Shown here: positions 1-8,648 of the stretch, piece by piece
Position numbering within the stretch: position 1 is the stretch's first letter
How the letters are laid out: the number at the start of each line of letters is the position of its first letter
From: CAZJLN01 sp964540765
GTDB taxonomy: Bacteria; Chloroflexota; Anaerolineae; Anaerolineales; Anaerolineaceae
Assembly (NCBI GenBank): GCA_964540765.1
Contig: CAZINW010000005.1
Location: 25,699-89,698 of the forward strand
Length of the DNA: 64,000 bases
Direction of reading: 5' to 3'
The notes under the pieces: model-generated
The model's database searches: none
What the model saw: the letters and a program-made list of their open reading frames with translations, nothing else
What the model was told of the DNA's origin: nothing
Program-made: the position numbers and the translations under genes

Positions 1-34
1 GAAAAGTGGCAACTCATGGGCATAATCTTCAGTC

Positions 35-223
35 ATGTCAGCTTCTCCTTTAATGGGTTTGAGAACGTCGGAGAGTATTCATCTTTGGTTGGATGAGAGG
101 ATCAATGCAGTGGTGGGGCTGAATAGTGCCGGCAAGACTACTTTGATACGCATTATTACGATGCTGATCCCCCTACCTTCGGGATGGGTAGTCGTAGATG
201 TGGTGGATGTGGACCATGCCTGA
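35..223 (+). pseudogene. Stub of an ABC transporter ATPase
   Basis: The frame holds a recognisable start of an ABC ATPase: a beta-strand leading into a Walker A (P-loop) written GLNSAGKTTL, followed by IRIITMLIPLPSG, the usual helix and turn after the loop. The protein then stops after about ten further residues, so the Q-loop, signature motif and Walker B are missing. In the usual P-loop GPNGAGKTT the P and G are replaced by L-N-S changes, which fits decay. An intact ATPase lies downstream at 2347, so this stub may be the remains of a second ATPase gene, cut when the permease gene behind it was rearranged. It could also be a spurious frame, but the P-loop match makes that less likely. Confidence 0.5.
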
Positions 224-251
224 ATTTCGACCCACCTCCCATCGCTTTCAC

Positions 252-2249
252 ATGGCATTTCGTACTGAACTGCATATGTTGGTTGTCAATTGGGGGTATC
301 CTTTGCTGCATGTTTTATGGGCAATGTTGTTATTTTTCTTATTCGTCAAGCAACCGGACCAGCGTTCATCCCAGGCTTTACTCGAGACAACCGTGGGGAG
401 GATTTCCATTGGACTGATTTCATTAGTCGGGATATTTCTGACAGGGATCAGTAATTCCCGTTCTCAGCAATCCAAATTTATCGAATTGGAAGAAACCTTC
501 CCCACTGGTTTTGAACTAATCATGGGACGGTGGCTGGCCTGGCTGTTATCCCTTCTGTTATTTCTGATTGAACCAGTGGGTATCGCTGCGATTCAAGGGC
601 CTCTTTCTTCCCTGGTTCGTAGTATTCCCACCTTTGTCGGTGAGGCGGCTTTGACAATTGCCTTCACGACAGCATCTGTATGGGCTTTGATCATTTGGCT
701 AAAACCTGGACGTTGGGTGTATTCATTCATGGTTGCCGGCTGGCTTGGATTCCTGTTAAGCTCAACCTTGTTGACCAATATCTACCTGCCTGCAAGCTTG
801 CTCAATTTCATGCGTCAGGGCACCAGTTTCTATACCGAATTGTGGGGCAGGCTCATTTATGGCGCACAGCCATATTGGTTCAATCTGTTCTATGCTGGAC
901 TTTTGCTCTCAACGCTGGCTTTACAGGCATTGGGTCTGCACTTAAAGCGCTATAAGCGCCCATTCCTATGGACTGGCGCAATGTTAATAATTGGGCTGAT
1001 TTTGGCTGGATTTGGCGGGTCCCGTTATGTCTCTGGCGTTCAGGCTGTACAGAATGCGAGTCTTCCGCTTAGCGGGAATCCAATCCTGTCGGCACAGCCC
1101 ACTTTTTCAGTGGATGCCTATGATCTGACGATGGATCTCAACGATCCGGCAGTTCCCCAATTCTCAGTGCAACTTACCGCACATAACAACAGCACGCAAA
1201 CATTAGACGTGCTGACCTTCACCTTGAACCCGGTCATGGTCATTCGAGATACCAATTTGCCAGTAACGCAAGAGGATCAGCTCGTGTTTGTGCATCTCCT
1301 CCAGCCGTTGGCTTCAGGTGATACGCTTGCCCTGACCTTCCAGTATGAAGGTGCGTTGCGTATGGAGACAATTTCGGAAGGCGTGGTCGAAGCTTCTGAT
1401 TTCATTGATCCAAAAGGCGTGCGACTGACTCCTGGATCGAATTGGTATCCTGTTCCGGCTGGGTTGAGCGAAACACCCGGTTTGCATGGTTTGGCTCACA
1501 TTCAACTGAGGGTGATTGGCAGCGATTTACATTTTGGAGCCAATCTGCCCCCGACAGGGGAAAATATCTTCGAAGCAGATGGGGCTGGCTGGATCTTTCT
1601 GGTTGGCTCAGCGCAGTTGGCGATGGAACAAATTGGCTCGACGATTCTGATTACTTCGCAGAACGATCTGAGCCGTGCTCGCCCTCTGGCGGATGTGTTT
1701 GCAGGTCCTCTCCAAAGCATCGCCCCCTTCTTTCCCGATGTGCCTGTACACGGTCTGGTGTTGATGGTGTTGGGTGAAGAGAACGGTCTACCTGACTATA
1801 CACCGCCTGTGACTGGCTATCCGCTGATCGTCACGACCAGCTATCAGTTTAGTCCTTCCCCGAAAAATCAGGATGCCCAGCTTGGCACCGTGGTACGCGC
1901 GTTGAGCGTTGATCTATGGCAGTTAAGCGGTGGAACATTAGATCCGCGCGTGGGTGAAGTAACTGGCTTGGATCAGGCTTTTACTGAAATTGCTCATTTT
2001 TTGCGGACATATGTAAAAGATGGCAACGACCCTGATAAGATGCAGGCGAATTACGAAGTTGAGATGTCCCGCGTCGGTTCTGCCGGAGATCCTGCCTATA
2101 GGGCGCTTCTGGGTGGTTTCCGTAATTATGGCAAGGAGGGTATCGTCCAGGTCATTCGTCAGATGCTCCTCGAAGAAGATGACCTGCGCCAAATGCCCTA
2201 TGATGCCCTGCCTGCATGGATCAGCGCCACAACTGGGAGCGGTCAATGA
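252..2249 (+). CDS. ABC-2 type permease with C-terminal degenerate M1-peptidase-like region
   Basis: About 665 residues from the ATG at 252; the frame is open upstream to 198, and the true start is unsure because no good ribosome site is visible. The first half contains about seven hydrophobic segments, as in ABC-2 permeases. After the last one, the protein turns into an extracytoplasmic beta-rich part resembling the N-terminal domain of M1 aminopeptidases, then a helical part. Fusions of ABC-2 permease and M1 peptidase are a known arrangement. Here the place where the zinc motif HExxH is expected reads VVRALSVDLW, so both His ligands appear lost and peptidase activity is unlikely. It precedes an intact ABC ATPase gene by about 100 bases and is probably its membrane partner. 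Confidence 0.6.
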   Translation: MAFRTELHMLVVNWGYPLLHVLWAMLLFFLFVKQPDQRSSQALLETTVGRISIGLISLVGIFLTGISNSRSQQSKFIELEETFPTGFELIMGRWLAWLLSLLLFLIEPVGIAAIQGPLSSLVRSIPTFVGEAALTIAFTTASVWALIIWLKPGRWVYSFMVAGWLGFLLSSTLLTNIYLPASLLNFMRQGTSFYTELWGRLIYGAQPYWFNLFYAGLLLSTLALQALGLHLKRYKRPFLWTGAMLIIGLILAGFGGSRYVSGVQAVQNASLPLSGNPILSAQPTFSVDAYDLTMDLNDPAVPQFSVQLTAHNNSTQTLDVLTFTLNPVMVIRDTNLPVTQEDQLVFVHLLQPLASGDTLALTFQYEGALRMETISEGVVEASDFIDPKGVRLTPGSNWYPVPAGLSETPGLHGLAHIQLRVIGSDLHFGANLPPTGENIFEADGAGWIFLVGSAQLAMEQIGSTILITSQNDLSRARPLADVFAGPLQSIAPFFPDVPVHGLVLMVLGEENGLPDYTPPVTGYPLIVTTSYQFSPSPKNQDAQLGTVVRALSVDLWQLSGGTLDPRVGEVTGLDQAFTEIAHFLRTYVKDGNDPDKMQANYEVEMSRVGSAGDPAYRALLGGFRNYGKEGIVQVIRQMLLEEDDLRQMPYDALPAWISATTGSGQ

Positions 2250-2346
2250 AATCCCGCTCAGTGCTGATGGTGGGCACGTTGCTGGCGCCTGTGTTCAGGA
2301 TTGTTCTGGTTGCCATGGCAGGTCATCAAACGGAGTTGCGTTTTCG

Positions 2347-3252
2347 ATGAATGTATTAAACACCCGTGGACTAAAGAAACGTTATGGCACTAAGCCCGCC
2401 TTGTGTGGGGTGACTTTATCACTGCGTCCGGGGATCACCGCGATCCTTGGACCGAATGGGTCAGGCAAATCAACGCTACTGCGATGCCTGGCAGGGATTT
2501 TACAGCCGGATGAGGGAGAGATCAATTTTGCTGGAAGATGTTATCCAGATGCCCTGCCGGAAATCCGGAATGGATTGGGATTCCTGCCTCAGGAACTGGA
2601 CTTCCCGGGCGAAATGACTCCGTTACGCTTATTACGATACCTGGCGCAGCTCAAGTTTTTGAATGAAAAAGAGGTTGAGAGCTACCTGGATATCCTCGGT
2701 TTGAAAGGAATGAAGAACCGACCTTTTTCGAATTTATCTATGGGAGAAACCCGTCTGGTAGGTCTTGCCCAGGCTTTAATGGGGACGCCCCACCTCTTGA
2801 TCCTGGATGAGCCTTTTCACGGGTTGGATGTGTTTGAGCGAGCCTCAATCTTACGAGCAATTCAGACTTCCGCACAGTCACGCATCGTCGTCTTTAGCGC
2901 CCATGTTCCCAATGAGATAGAATCACTGGCTAACCGGGTGGTGATCTTATCGGAAGGACGCGTGATCTATGCCGGGGGTGTGGAAGAGCTGCGCCGACAA
3001 GCAACCGGGCAGGTATACGAAATGAGCCTCTCATCCCTGGACGAGGCAGCTTCCCTGTCAGGGATGACCATATCCCGGAGAAGCGAAAGAAATGGGAAGA
3101 CAATTCTTCGGGTCATAGGGCTGGCACCTGATGATGTGGCGCTGATCCCGGTGGAACCCACCCTGGAAGACGCATACTTATTGGTGATGCATCAGACTTC
3201 CAGCTTGGCTGATCGTTCAAATGCAGCAGAAAGGCAAATTGATGCGTCTTGA
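2347..3252 (+). CDS. ABC transporter ATP-binding protein
   Basis: A 301-residue ATPase starting at ATG 2347. The reading frame is open far upstream, but that part overlaps the permease gene and lacks the ABC fold. Walker A GPNGSGKST lies at residues 35-43, a Q-loop near 82, the signature LSMGE at 130-134, Walker B LLILDEP around 150-156, the D-loop GLD directly after, and the switch His in FSAHV. The roughly 80 residues after the core are typical of the drug/lipid exporter (ABC-2, CcmA/YhaQ) subfamily. It should energise the permease encoded just upstream. The gene overlaps the next one by 11 bases, so the three form one transcription unit. The exported substrate cannot be told. Confidence 0.88.
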   Translation: MNVLNTRGLKKRYGTKPALCGVTLSLRPGITAILGPNGSGKSTLLRCLAGILQPDEGEINFAGRCYPDALPEIRNGLGFLPQELDFPGEMTPLRLLRYLAQLKFLNEKEVESYLDILGLKGMKNRPFSNLSMGETRLVGLAQALMGTPHLLILDEPFHGLDVFERASILRAIQTSAQSRIVVFSAHVPNEIESLANRVVILSEGRVIYAGGVEELRRQATGQVYEMSLSSLDEAASLSGMTISRRSERNGKTILRVIGLAPDDVALIPVEPTLEDAYLLVMHQTSSLADRSNAAERQIDAS

Positions 3253-3823
3253 ATTCTTTCCATTTCCATTCCTTTTGGGTATTGGCATGCTCTTGATCCT
3301 CCTGATGGTTTTGTGGCGAAGGAAGCGGGATGGCTCCTATCTTTTTTGCGTCTCCATATTCTGGATCTACCTTCTGATTCTCGTGGGTTTGACCATCTTT
3401 CCGATCCCAATTGGTGCCACAGCTATAGGGGGAGCCAGGTGGAGGGGAACCATTCCATTCATCCTTTCAAGGATCAACTTCGTACCATTCCATTTTGGTG
3501 GTTTATTCTCCCTTCCGCCAACGGTAATTTTTCGAGAAATACTTGGAAATATCCTTCTGACAGTGCCCTTTGGTTTTGGTGTGATTTTTATTGCGCCGTT
3601 AAAAGTTAAAAATATACCCTGGTTGGCCTTCGCAGTCGGGCTTGTGATTGAGTCTACTCAGCTTTTAATCTCAATTGGATTGGGCGCAAGGTACCGGGGT
3701 GTTGACATTAATGATGTCATCTTGAATGCCCTGGGTGTTTTGATTGGATACGGTCTTTTCAGGATATTTGCCTGGATTTTCTTAAAATTGAGTCATCGAT
3801 TCAGAATTAAACCTGGGGGGTAA
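3242..3823 (+). CDS. VanZ-like family membrane protein
   Basis: About 193 residues. ATG 3242 is chosen because AGAAAGG lies seven bases before it. Four or five hydrophobic segments are visible. The family signature is clear: a first part with NFVPF, then EILGNILLTVPFGF in the middle, and near the end the charged block RGVDINDVILNALG, which is the conserved VanZ motif. VanZ-like proteins are small integral membrane proteins; the namesake gives low-level teicoplanin resistance, but most members have no known role. Its start overlaps the end of the ABC ATPase gene, so it is translationally coupled to the exporter. Confidence 0.85.
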   Translation: MRLEFFPFPFLLGIGMLLILLMVLWRRKRDGSYLFCVSIFWIYLLILVGLTIFPIPIGATAIGGARWRGTIPFILSRINFVPFHFGGLFSLPPTVIFREILGNILLTVPFGFGVIFIAPLKVKNIPWLAFAVGLVIESTQLLISIGLGARYRGVDINDVILNALGVLIGYGLFRIFAWIFLKLSHRFRIKPGG

Positions 3824-3951
3824 TTGCATATGTGGACGACGTTGTCCATCAGGCAGTCACACATGACCATAACGCCCATAAATTAAACTGATGAGAGGTT
3901 CACTCAAAACGCAAACATTTGGCTAATGGATGTGAACATTCTGGCTCCTAA

Positions 3952-3968
3952 GAAACACTAGGTGTTTC
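3952..3968. terminator. Short hairpin between convergent genes
   Basis: A perfect 7-base stem (GAAACAC with GTGTTTC) around a 3-base loop. It lies in the 275-base gap between the VanZ-like gene (+) and the FtsX-type gene (-), where a bidirectional terminator is expected. There is no run of T on either side, so the call is weak. I see nothing else in this gap. Confidence 0.3.
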
Positions 3969-4098
3969 ATCCTGAATGAGAGGCGCTCACGCCATGGATT
4001 AACTCGCGATGAGCAAGGAGTAGCCAGCAGCCTGCGAGGTTTGTTTGAACTTCGTAATGGTGCGTAGAGTGCGAACGAATAAGGCTTAAAATTCGGTG

Positions 4099-5451
4099 TC
4101 ATTCATATTTCAATGCATCAACCGGTACCAGCGTGGCGGCGTGCAGTGCCGGGTAAAGCCCGGAAATCAAGCCGATGATGGTGGCAAAAACCAGCGTGAA
4201 AATCGGCAGCCAGAAGGGCGTGGAAGTGACAACACTTGGTGGGATGCTTCCGCCTGTGGCTGCCTGGCTGGCAAAATATGACTTTACGAGTACATTCACG
4301 ACAGCGCTGAGGCCCCAACCCAACGCAGTCCCCCCCAGCCCGCCAACAAAACCAATGCCGGCTGCCTCACCCAGAAAAATGCTGAGGATATCCTTGTTTG
4401 TGGCTCCGATTGCTTTCATGATGCCAATTTCGCGCGTGCGTTCCAGGATGGCCATGCTCATTGTATTGGCAATTCCAATGGCTGCCACCAAAAGGGCAAT
4501 CGCACCGACCCCTCCAAAGACGACCTGCATGATCGTGAAGAAGGAATTGATCCCTTCCACAGTTGATTGCGGTGTATACGCTTGGAAACCCATGGCTGTG
4601 ATCTGATCGGTGACCTCCACAACAACATCCGGTCCATCTGCCTTTACGATCAGCATACCATACCCTTCCTTATTGCGGTTAATGCGGGTGCCACGTGCCC
4701 ATTCATTCCATGCGCTGACCTCATCCAGACTCATATAAATGTTGTAGTCTTCAGATCCCTGGGTTTCCTTGAGGACACCGGTGATCCTGACCATAACGGT
4801 CTTTTTAATTTCCTGCCCGTCCGATGTCCATTTCATCAGGACAAATTTGAGCGTTTCGCCCAGCACCTCCGGCGGTTCAAGTGGTGGATCGTCCGGACGC
4901 GTTTGCGGATTATAAAAATTTTTAACGAATGAGGAGCCGACAACGGCTGTGCCTTTCACCAGCTCCGTCGTTCCCTGGGCTGCTTCCAAGTCCATGAGTG
5001 CAAGATCGGTCACGTTGACGCCGGTGATGCTCCCATAGGCGTGCAGCCTGCCATAAATAATATCAAGTCCGGTATTCAACCACTCATGAATGACGGCAAT
5101 TTTCGTTCCAGGGATGGCTTCAATTTCCTTGATGGCATTCGGTGTGAGCATGGTGCCAGTGCTGGTTCCTCCGCCACCCCCACCGCCTGAGATAATAACA
5201 CCACCCTTGCTCATACTAACATAACTACTCGTTTCAGCTTCCACGGAGTAGTTTGGGTAGACTTCAATTCTGGAAAGGTCATTGATTCCCCACAACTGCT
5301 GGGTGGCATTCTCCTGCAACCCGACCGCCAGTGAAACCAGCACCACCACCGCGGCAGTGCCGATCACCACACCGATGGCCGTCATCATCACCCTGCCTTT
5401 ACGGCGTCCCAGGTTATAAAAGATCAGGCTGACAAGATCGCCAAATCGCAT
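4099..5451 (-). CDS. MacB/FtsX-type ABC transporter permease
   Basis: 450 residues with the classic MacB layout: a short cytoplasmic N-terminus (GRRKGRVMMTAIGVVIG), one transmembrane helix, a large extracytoplasmic domain of about 230 residues, and three helices at the C-terminus forming the FtsX domain. The stretch MAILERTREIGIMKAIGA is the conserved FtsX-domain signature. A glycine run (about residues 87-96) sits in the external domain. Proteins of this type use ATP hydrolysis inside the cell to drive movements outside it (lipoprotein release, export, or signalling) rather than ordinary transport. It is the last gene of the operon that contains the matching ATPase (6997) and an exported CARDB-like protein (5454); the gap to the latter is two bases. 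Confidence 0.9.
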   Translation of the reverse strand: MRFGDLVSLIFYNLGRRKGRVMMTAIGVVIGTAAVVVLVSLAVGLQENATQQLWGINDLSRIEVYPNYSVEAETSSYVSMSKGGVIISGGGGGGGTSTGTMLTPNAIKEIEAIPGTKIAVIHEWLNTGLDIIYGRLHAYGSITGVNVTDLALMDLEAAQGTTELVKGTAVVGSSFVKNFYNPQTRPDDPPLEPPEVLGETLKFVLMKWTSDGQEIKKTVMVRITGVLKETQGSEDYNIYMSLDEVSAWNEWARGTRINRNKEGYGMLIVKADGPDVVVEVTDQITAMGFQAYTPQSTVEGINSFFTIMQVVFGGVGAIALLVAAIGIANTMSMAILERTREIGIMKAIGATNKDILSIFLGEAAGIGFVGGLGGTALGWGLSAVVNVLVKSYFASQAATGGSIPPSVVTSTPFWLPIFTLVFATIIGLISGLYPALHAATLVPVDALKYE

Positions 5452-5453
5452 GT

Positions 5454-6971
5454 CTACCCGCCTTTCATACCATTATCAGGAACTGGCTCTGGGGGGGTCA
5501 TCTCCTCTCCTTCGTTGATGGCAGGTGTGGGGGAACCACTATCAAGCCCTACCAGACCCTTGATGATGCGCCAGATCTTGCTCCAGAAGGAATTATCCTG
5601 GGGCGTCTCAGTGGGTTTCTCTGGCATGCCCACACCGCCTTCGGGGGTGGGCTCGAAGAGCATCCCTGGTTGGATTTCAACCGGGATGATTTGTTCGAAA
5701 GATCGGAGTTGGTTGAAATCATCCGTGTAACTGATGACGACTTTGATATCCAGGGAACCTTCTGCGTTGGGGAGCAAAGTTGTGTCCAGGGCGTAATATC
5801 CGCCGGGCTCCAGTGAACCTACCAAAGAAATATTGTTGAAAACCTCCGCGTTTTCTGCGCTGACCTTCATATTGCCCAGTATGGCTGTTTTCCTGCCCAT
5901 GTTAATGACCTGCAGAGGCAGTATATTTTCCATGCCGACCATCAAGACCCCCGGGTCACGATAAAAGCTAACCTCAAGCTGTGGGGGTGTATAAACCAGC
6001 AGCGTGATCACCTGGTCATCTACAATACGATTGCCTTTTTCATCTTCGTACACGAATGAAATTTTCAGTGTATAAGCGCCGGGTTCAGTATTGACATTCA
6101 CGATAAAATCCTGGTCTGTGCTTACTTTTGAATCTTTTAAGACATCACCCAGGTAAACAATATTCGAACTACCCAATGGGGCGAAAGTGGAAAGATCGCC
6201 TGATGAACCTGAAACCCCGCCAGCCTGCGGTGTGCCTGAGCCATCCCCGGGGGCAACCCCCCCACCGAAAACAATCGAGACGGTTTTTGCATCTGCCAAA
6301 CCCAGATTAATGATTTCCATGCTGAGCTTGAATACCGAGCCTGGTGTGAGGGGGTCAACATCCATCTGATAGCTGTTGACGACCAACTGCGGTTTTACTG
6401 GTGCACCGGGTGTGGGTGTGGCGGTTGGGGCGGTATAGTTTGGATAGGTGATGGAGAAAGTGATCGTGAACACATCGGTAAAAGGCACGCCGGTGGGGCT
6501 TGTATAGTTAATGGTTGTTCTGATGACGCCGGTGCCAGCCCATGCCAGGGAATTACTGATCAGGAATTTTTGATGCACGGGTACGGTCTCACCCGGGTCA
6601 ATTTCGTAGAGGGAGATCACACCGCCAGTTTCACGGGGGTAGATTTCACCGCCATCAAAAGTGATGACGATGTTATTGGCAAATTCCTTCCCGTTGTTCT
6701 TTACATAAATGGTTAACTCGAACTCACTGCCGCCGTACAAAGACGCGCCGCCCGTGTCATACCCGCTCAACGCGATCAGCGGTCGATTTACGATAACAGG
6801 TGGAGTTGCTGTTTCAGTTCCTTCAGCGAGAGGTTGCTTAACGCCGAGGTTAGCTTCTTTTTGCTGATCCCCGGAGAGAGGTTTGGCTGCCACCTGACCC
6901 AGGGAGATGGACCCTGCCAGGATTGTAAGCAGGAGGATCAAAATGAAGATTTTCTTTTTTGTTGAATTCAT
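5454..6971 (-). CDS. Exported protein with repeated CARDB-like domains
   Basis: 505 residues. An N-terminal signal peptide (lysines, then ILILLLTILAGSISLG) is followed by three beta-sandwich repeats, each starting with a phrase such as PLIALSGYDT, PQLVVNSYQM or PQLEVSFYRD and containing ELTIYVKNNG-type strands. This is the pattern of CARDB/DUF11 domains, which act as adhesion or scaffold modules outside the cell. Linkers are rich in Pro and Thr. Near the C-terminus is a single weak hydrophobic stretch (FWSKIWRIIKGLVGL) followed by an acidic, Pro-rich tail. The position between a MacB-type permease and its ATPase suggests that it is the external partner or client of that system. The exact function is not known. 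Confidence 0.75.
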   Translation of the reverse strand: MNSTKKKIFILILLLTILAGSISLGQVAAKPLSGDQQKEANLGVKQPLAEGTETATPPVIVNRPLIALSGYDTGGASLYGGSEFELTIYVKNNGKEFANNIVITFDGGEIYPRETGGVISLYEIDPGETVPVHQKFLISNSLAWAGTGVIRTTINYTSPTGVPFTDVFTITFSITYPNYTAPTATPTPGAPVKPQLVVNSYQMDVDPLTPGSVFKLSMEIINLGLADAKTVSIVFGGGVAPGDGSGTPQAGGVSGSSGDLSTFAPLGSSNIVYLGDVLKDSKVSTDQDFIVNVNTEPGAYTLKISFVYEDEKGNRIVDDQVITLLVYTPPQLEVSFYRDPGVLMVGMENILPLQVINMGRKTAILGNMKVSAENAEVFNNISLVGSLEPGGYYALDTTLLPNAEGSLDIKVVISYTDDFNQLRSFEQIIPVEIQPGMLFEPTPEGGVGMPEKPTETPQDNSFWSKIWRIIKGLVGLDSGSPTPAINEGEEMTPPEPVPDNGMKGG

Positions 6972-6996
6972 CTTGGGCTACCTTTTTGTTTGTTTA

Positions 6997-7710
6997 CTAT
7001 GTTGGTTGTTGGATGGCTGACTTGTATGCCTCTTCTGAGACAACTTTCCCATCCAGAAGATAAATGATATTCGTGGCAAATCCCAACATGCGCGGATCAT
7101 GGGTCGCCACAAGGATCGTTTTGCCGGACTTTTGCAGCTCGGAAAGGAGCTGCATGATGGCAAATCCGCTGGCGCTGTCGAGGTTGCCGGTAGGTTCATC
7201 TGCGAGGATCAGTACAGGTTCATTGATCAACGCACGCGCAATAGCCACCCTCTGCTGCTGCCCGCCGGAAAGTTCAATCGGACGATGCAAGGCACGGTCA
7301 GCAAGCCCAACCTGCTCAAGGACGGCGCTTGATCTGGTGTGCCTGTTCGCCGGTTTAATACCAGCGAATCTTAATGGAAAAGATACATTTTCCAAAGCAG
7401 TCATTGAGCCAACCAGGTTAAATGCCTGAAAAATGAAGCCAATTTTATTGCGCCTGAAATACGCCAGGGCATTTTCATCCATACTTTCAATTGTCTCACC
7501 GGCCACATGGATGGAGCCCGCAGTCGGCCAGTCCAGACCGCCCAACAGGTAAAGCAGTGTGCTTTTGCCTGAGCCGGACGGCCCCATGACCACGCTAAAG
7601 GTACCCTGCTGAATTTCCATTGAGATCCCCGCCAGGGCATGCACCTCACTCTCACCAAGCTTATAGGTTTTTTCGAGGTCTGTGATACTGATAAAACCTG
7701 CATCTGTCAT
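6997..7710 (-). CDS. MacB/LolD-type ABC transporter ATPase
   Basis: 237 residues from ATG 7710; a GTG at 7728 in frame is a possible alternative, and neither has a strong ribosome site. Motifs: Walker A GPSGSGKST, Q-loop FIFQAFNL, signature LSGGQQQRVAIARAL, Walker B LILADEPTGNLDS, switch His VATHD. The sequence TGNLDS after Walker B is typical of the LolD/FtsE/MacB group, which pairs with FtsX-type permeases. Its partner is the permease at 4099. It follows the Yip1-family gene with almost no gap, so it is in the same operon. Confidence 0.9.
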   Translation of the reverse strand: MTDAGFISITDLEKTYKLGESEVHALAGISMEIQQGTFSVVMGPSGSGKSTLLYLLGGLDWPTAGSIHVAGETIESMDENALAYFRRNKIGFIFQAFNLVGSMTALENVSFPLRFAGIKPANRHTRSSAVLEQVGLADRALHRPIELSGGQQQRVAIARALINEPVLILADEPTGNLDSASGFAIMQLLSELQKSGKTILVATHDPRMLGFATNIIYLLDGKVVSEEAYKSAIQQPT

Positions 7711-7736
7711 ATCTTGTTCACTTTGCACGATGGAGG

Positions 7737-8519
7737 CTAGAAGAAGAAAGACCCGGTAAGGGACAGATCACTAAACACGGATGAAAGCAAACCAGGCAGG
7801 GCTTTGATCAACAGCACAATGATCAAGGTGATGATGGTTGCAGACCAGGCTTTGCCTTTGGGCAGCCCTGAAAGCGGCATGATCCCCAATAACAGCAGGA
7901 TCACCTGGAAAATAAAATAAATGTCAATAAAACCAAGGATCTCACGCAGAAATGCCATCATGCCAGTAGATGAGGATGAAAGCAAACCAGAAAGCCCCGG
8001 GTTGCTCACCAGCGTTTTTGAAAAGGTCAGAGCGAGGATTTGCACGAGAAAGCGGAGAATGAAGGGTATTGATGACCAGGCAGACAGATTATAGGTCTTG
8101 GTGTTGCTGGCACGGCTGCCGTAAAGCGTGATCGCCAGGTGGAGAATACTGCTCGTAAGAAACCAGGAGAGCCAGATCCCAACGATGCCTAACAGGATCG
8201 GGAAGACATAAAGGAAAAGTGGTGAAGTCTGGCTGGCTTGTGCCTCCATAAATTGGGTTTGCATCTCCTGAGAGTAGTATTGAAAATCAGGTGGCAGGTT
8301 TGTTCCCATCTCGATGGCTTGTTTCTTAATGGGCGCCGTAATCAATGCCTGGACCAGCACCAATACTGAGAGAACCAGGAGCGGGAGAAGCCAGACAGGC
8401 TTGTCCAGTTTGACGATTTCGCTGATCGTCTTGCGTGGCTTGAAAAATATGGAAGGGATCCAATGTAAATTGGTGGAGGATAATTGTTGTTTTTGTTCAG
8501 CCTTGACCGCATTGTTCAT
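7737..8519 (-). CDS. Yip1-family membrane protein
   Basis: 260 residues from ATG 8519, chosen because GAGGT lies just upstream (the GTG at 8531 is part of that ribosome site). An N-terminal cytoplasmic part ends in IFFKPRKTISEI, the usual start of the Yip1 domain, followed by about five transmembrane helices. The motif SLPKGKAW-like segment (here SGLPKGKAW) near the end is also typical. Bacterial Yip1 proteins often sit next to ABC ATPase and permease genes, but their role is not established. First gene of the 4-gene leftward operon. Confidence 0.8.
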   Translation of the reverse strand: MNNAVKAEQKQQLSSTNLHWIPSIFFKPRKTISEIVKLDKPVWLLPLLVLSVLVLVQALITAPIKKQAIEMGTNLPPDFQYYSQEMQTQFMEAQASQTSPLFLYVFPILLGIVGIWLSWFLTSSILHLAITLYGSRASNTKTYNLSAWSSIPFILRFLVQILALTFSKTLVSNPGLSGLLSSSSTGMMAFLREILGFIDIYFIFQVILLLLGIMPLSGLPKGKAWSATIITLIIVLLIKALPGLLSSVFSDLSLTGSFFF

Positions 8520-8559
8520 ATCTGACCTCACAAGAATATTTATTTAAATGTGACGCTTT

Positions 8560-8589
8560 ATTATAACCATTTGTTCCCGTCTGGGCCAA
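8560..8589 (-). promoter_or_regulatory. Putative sigma-70 promoter of the Yip1/MacB operon
   Basis: Read on the minus strand: TTGGCC (8584-8589), an 18-base spacer, then TATAAT (8560-8565), about 40 bases before the start codon at 8519. The -10 box is perfect and the -35 box matches three or four positions. This is the only good candidate in the gap between the MBL gene and the Yip1 gene. Confidence 0.5.
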
Positions 8590-8648
8590 ACTGCGAACTA
8601 ACTGTGAACTGACAAATTACATACATTCCATAGGGTTGACGCTTGGAT

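Noticed and set aside
2020..2346. N-terminal extension of the ABC ATPase
   Set aside because: Overlaps the permease gene in another frame and contains no ABC-fold sequence; ATG 2347 is directly before the domain.
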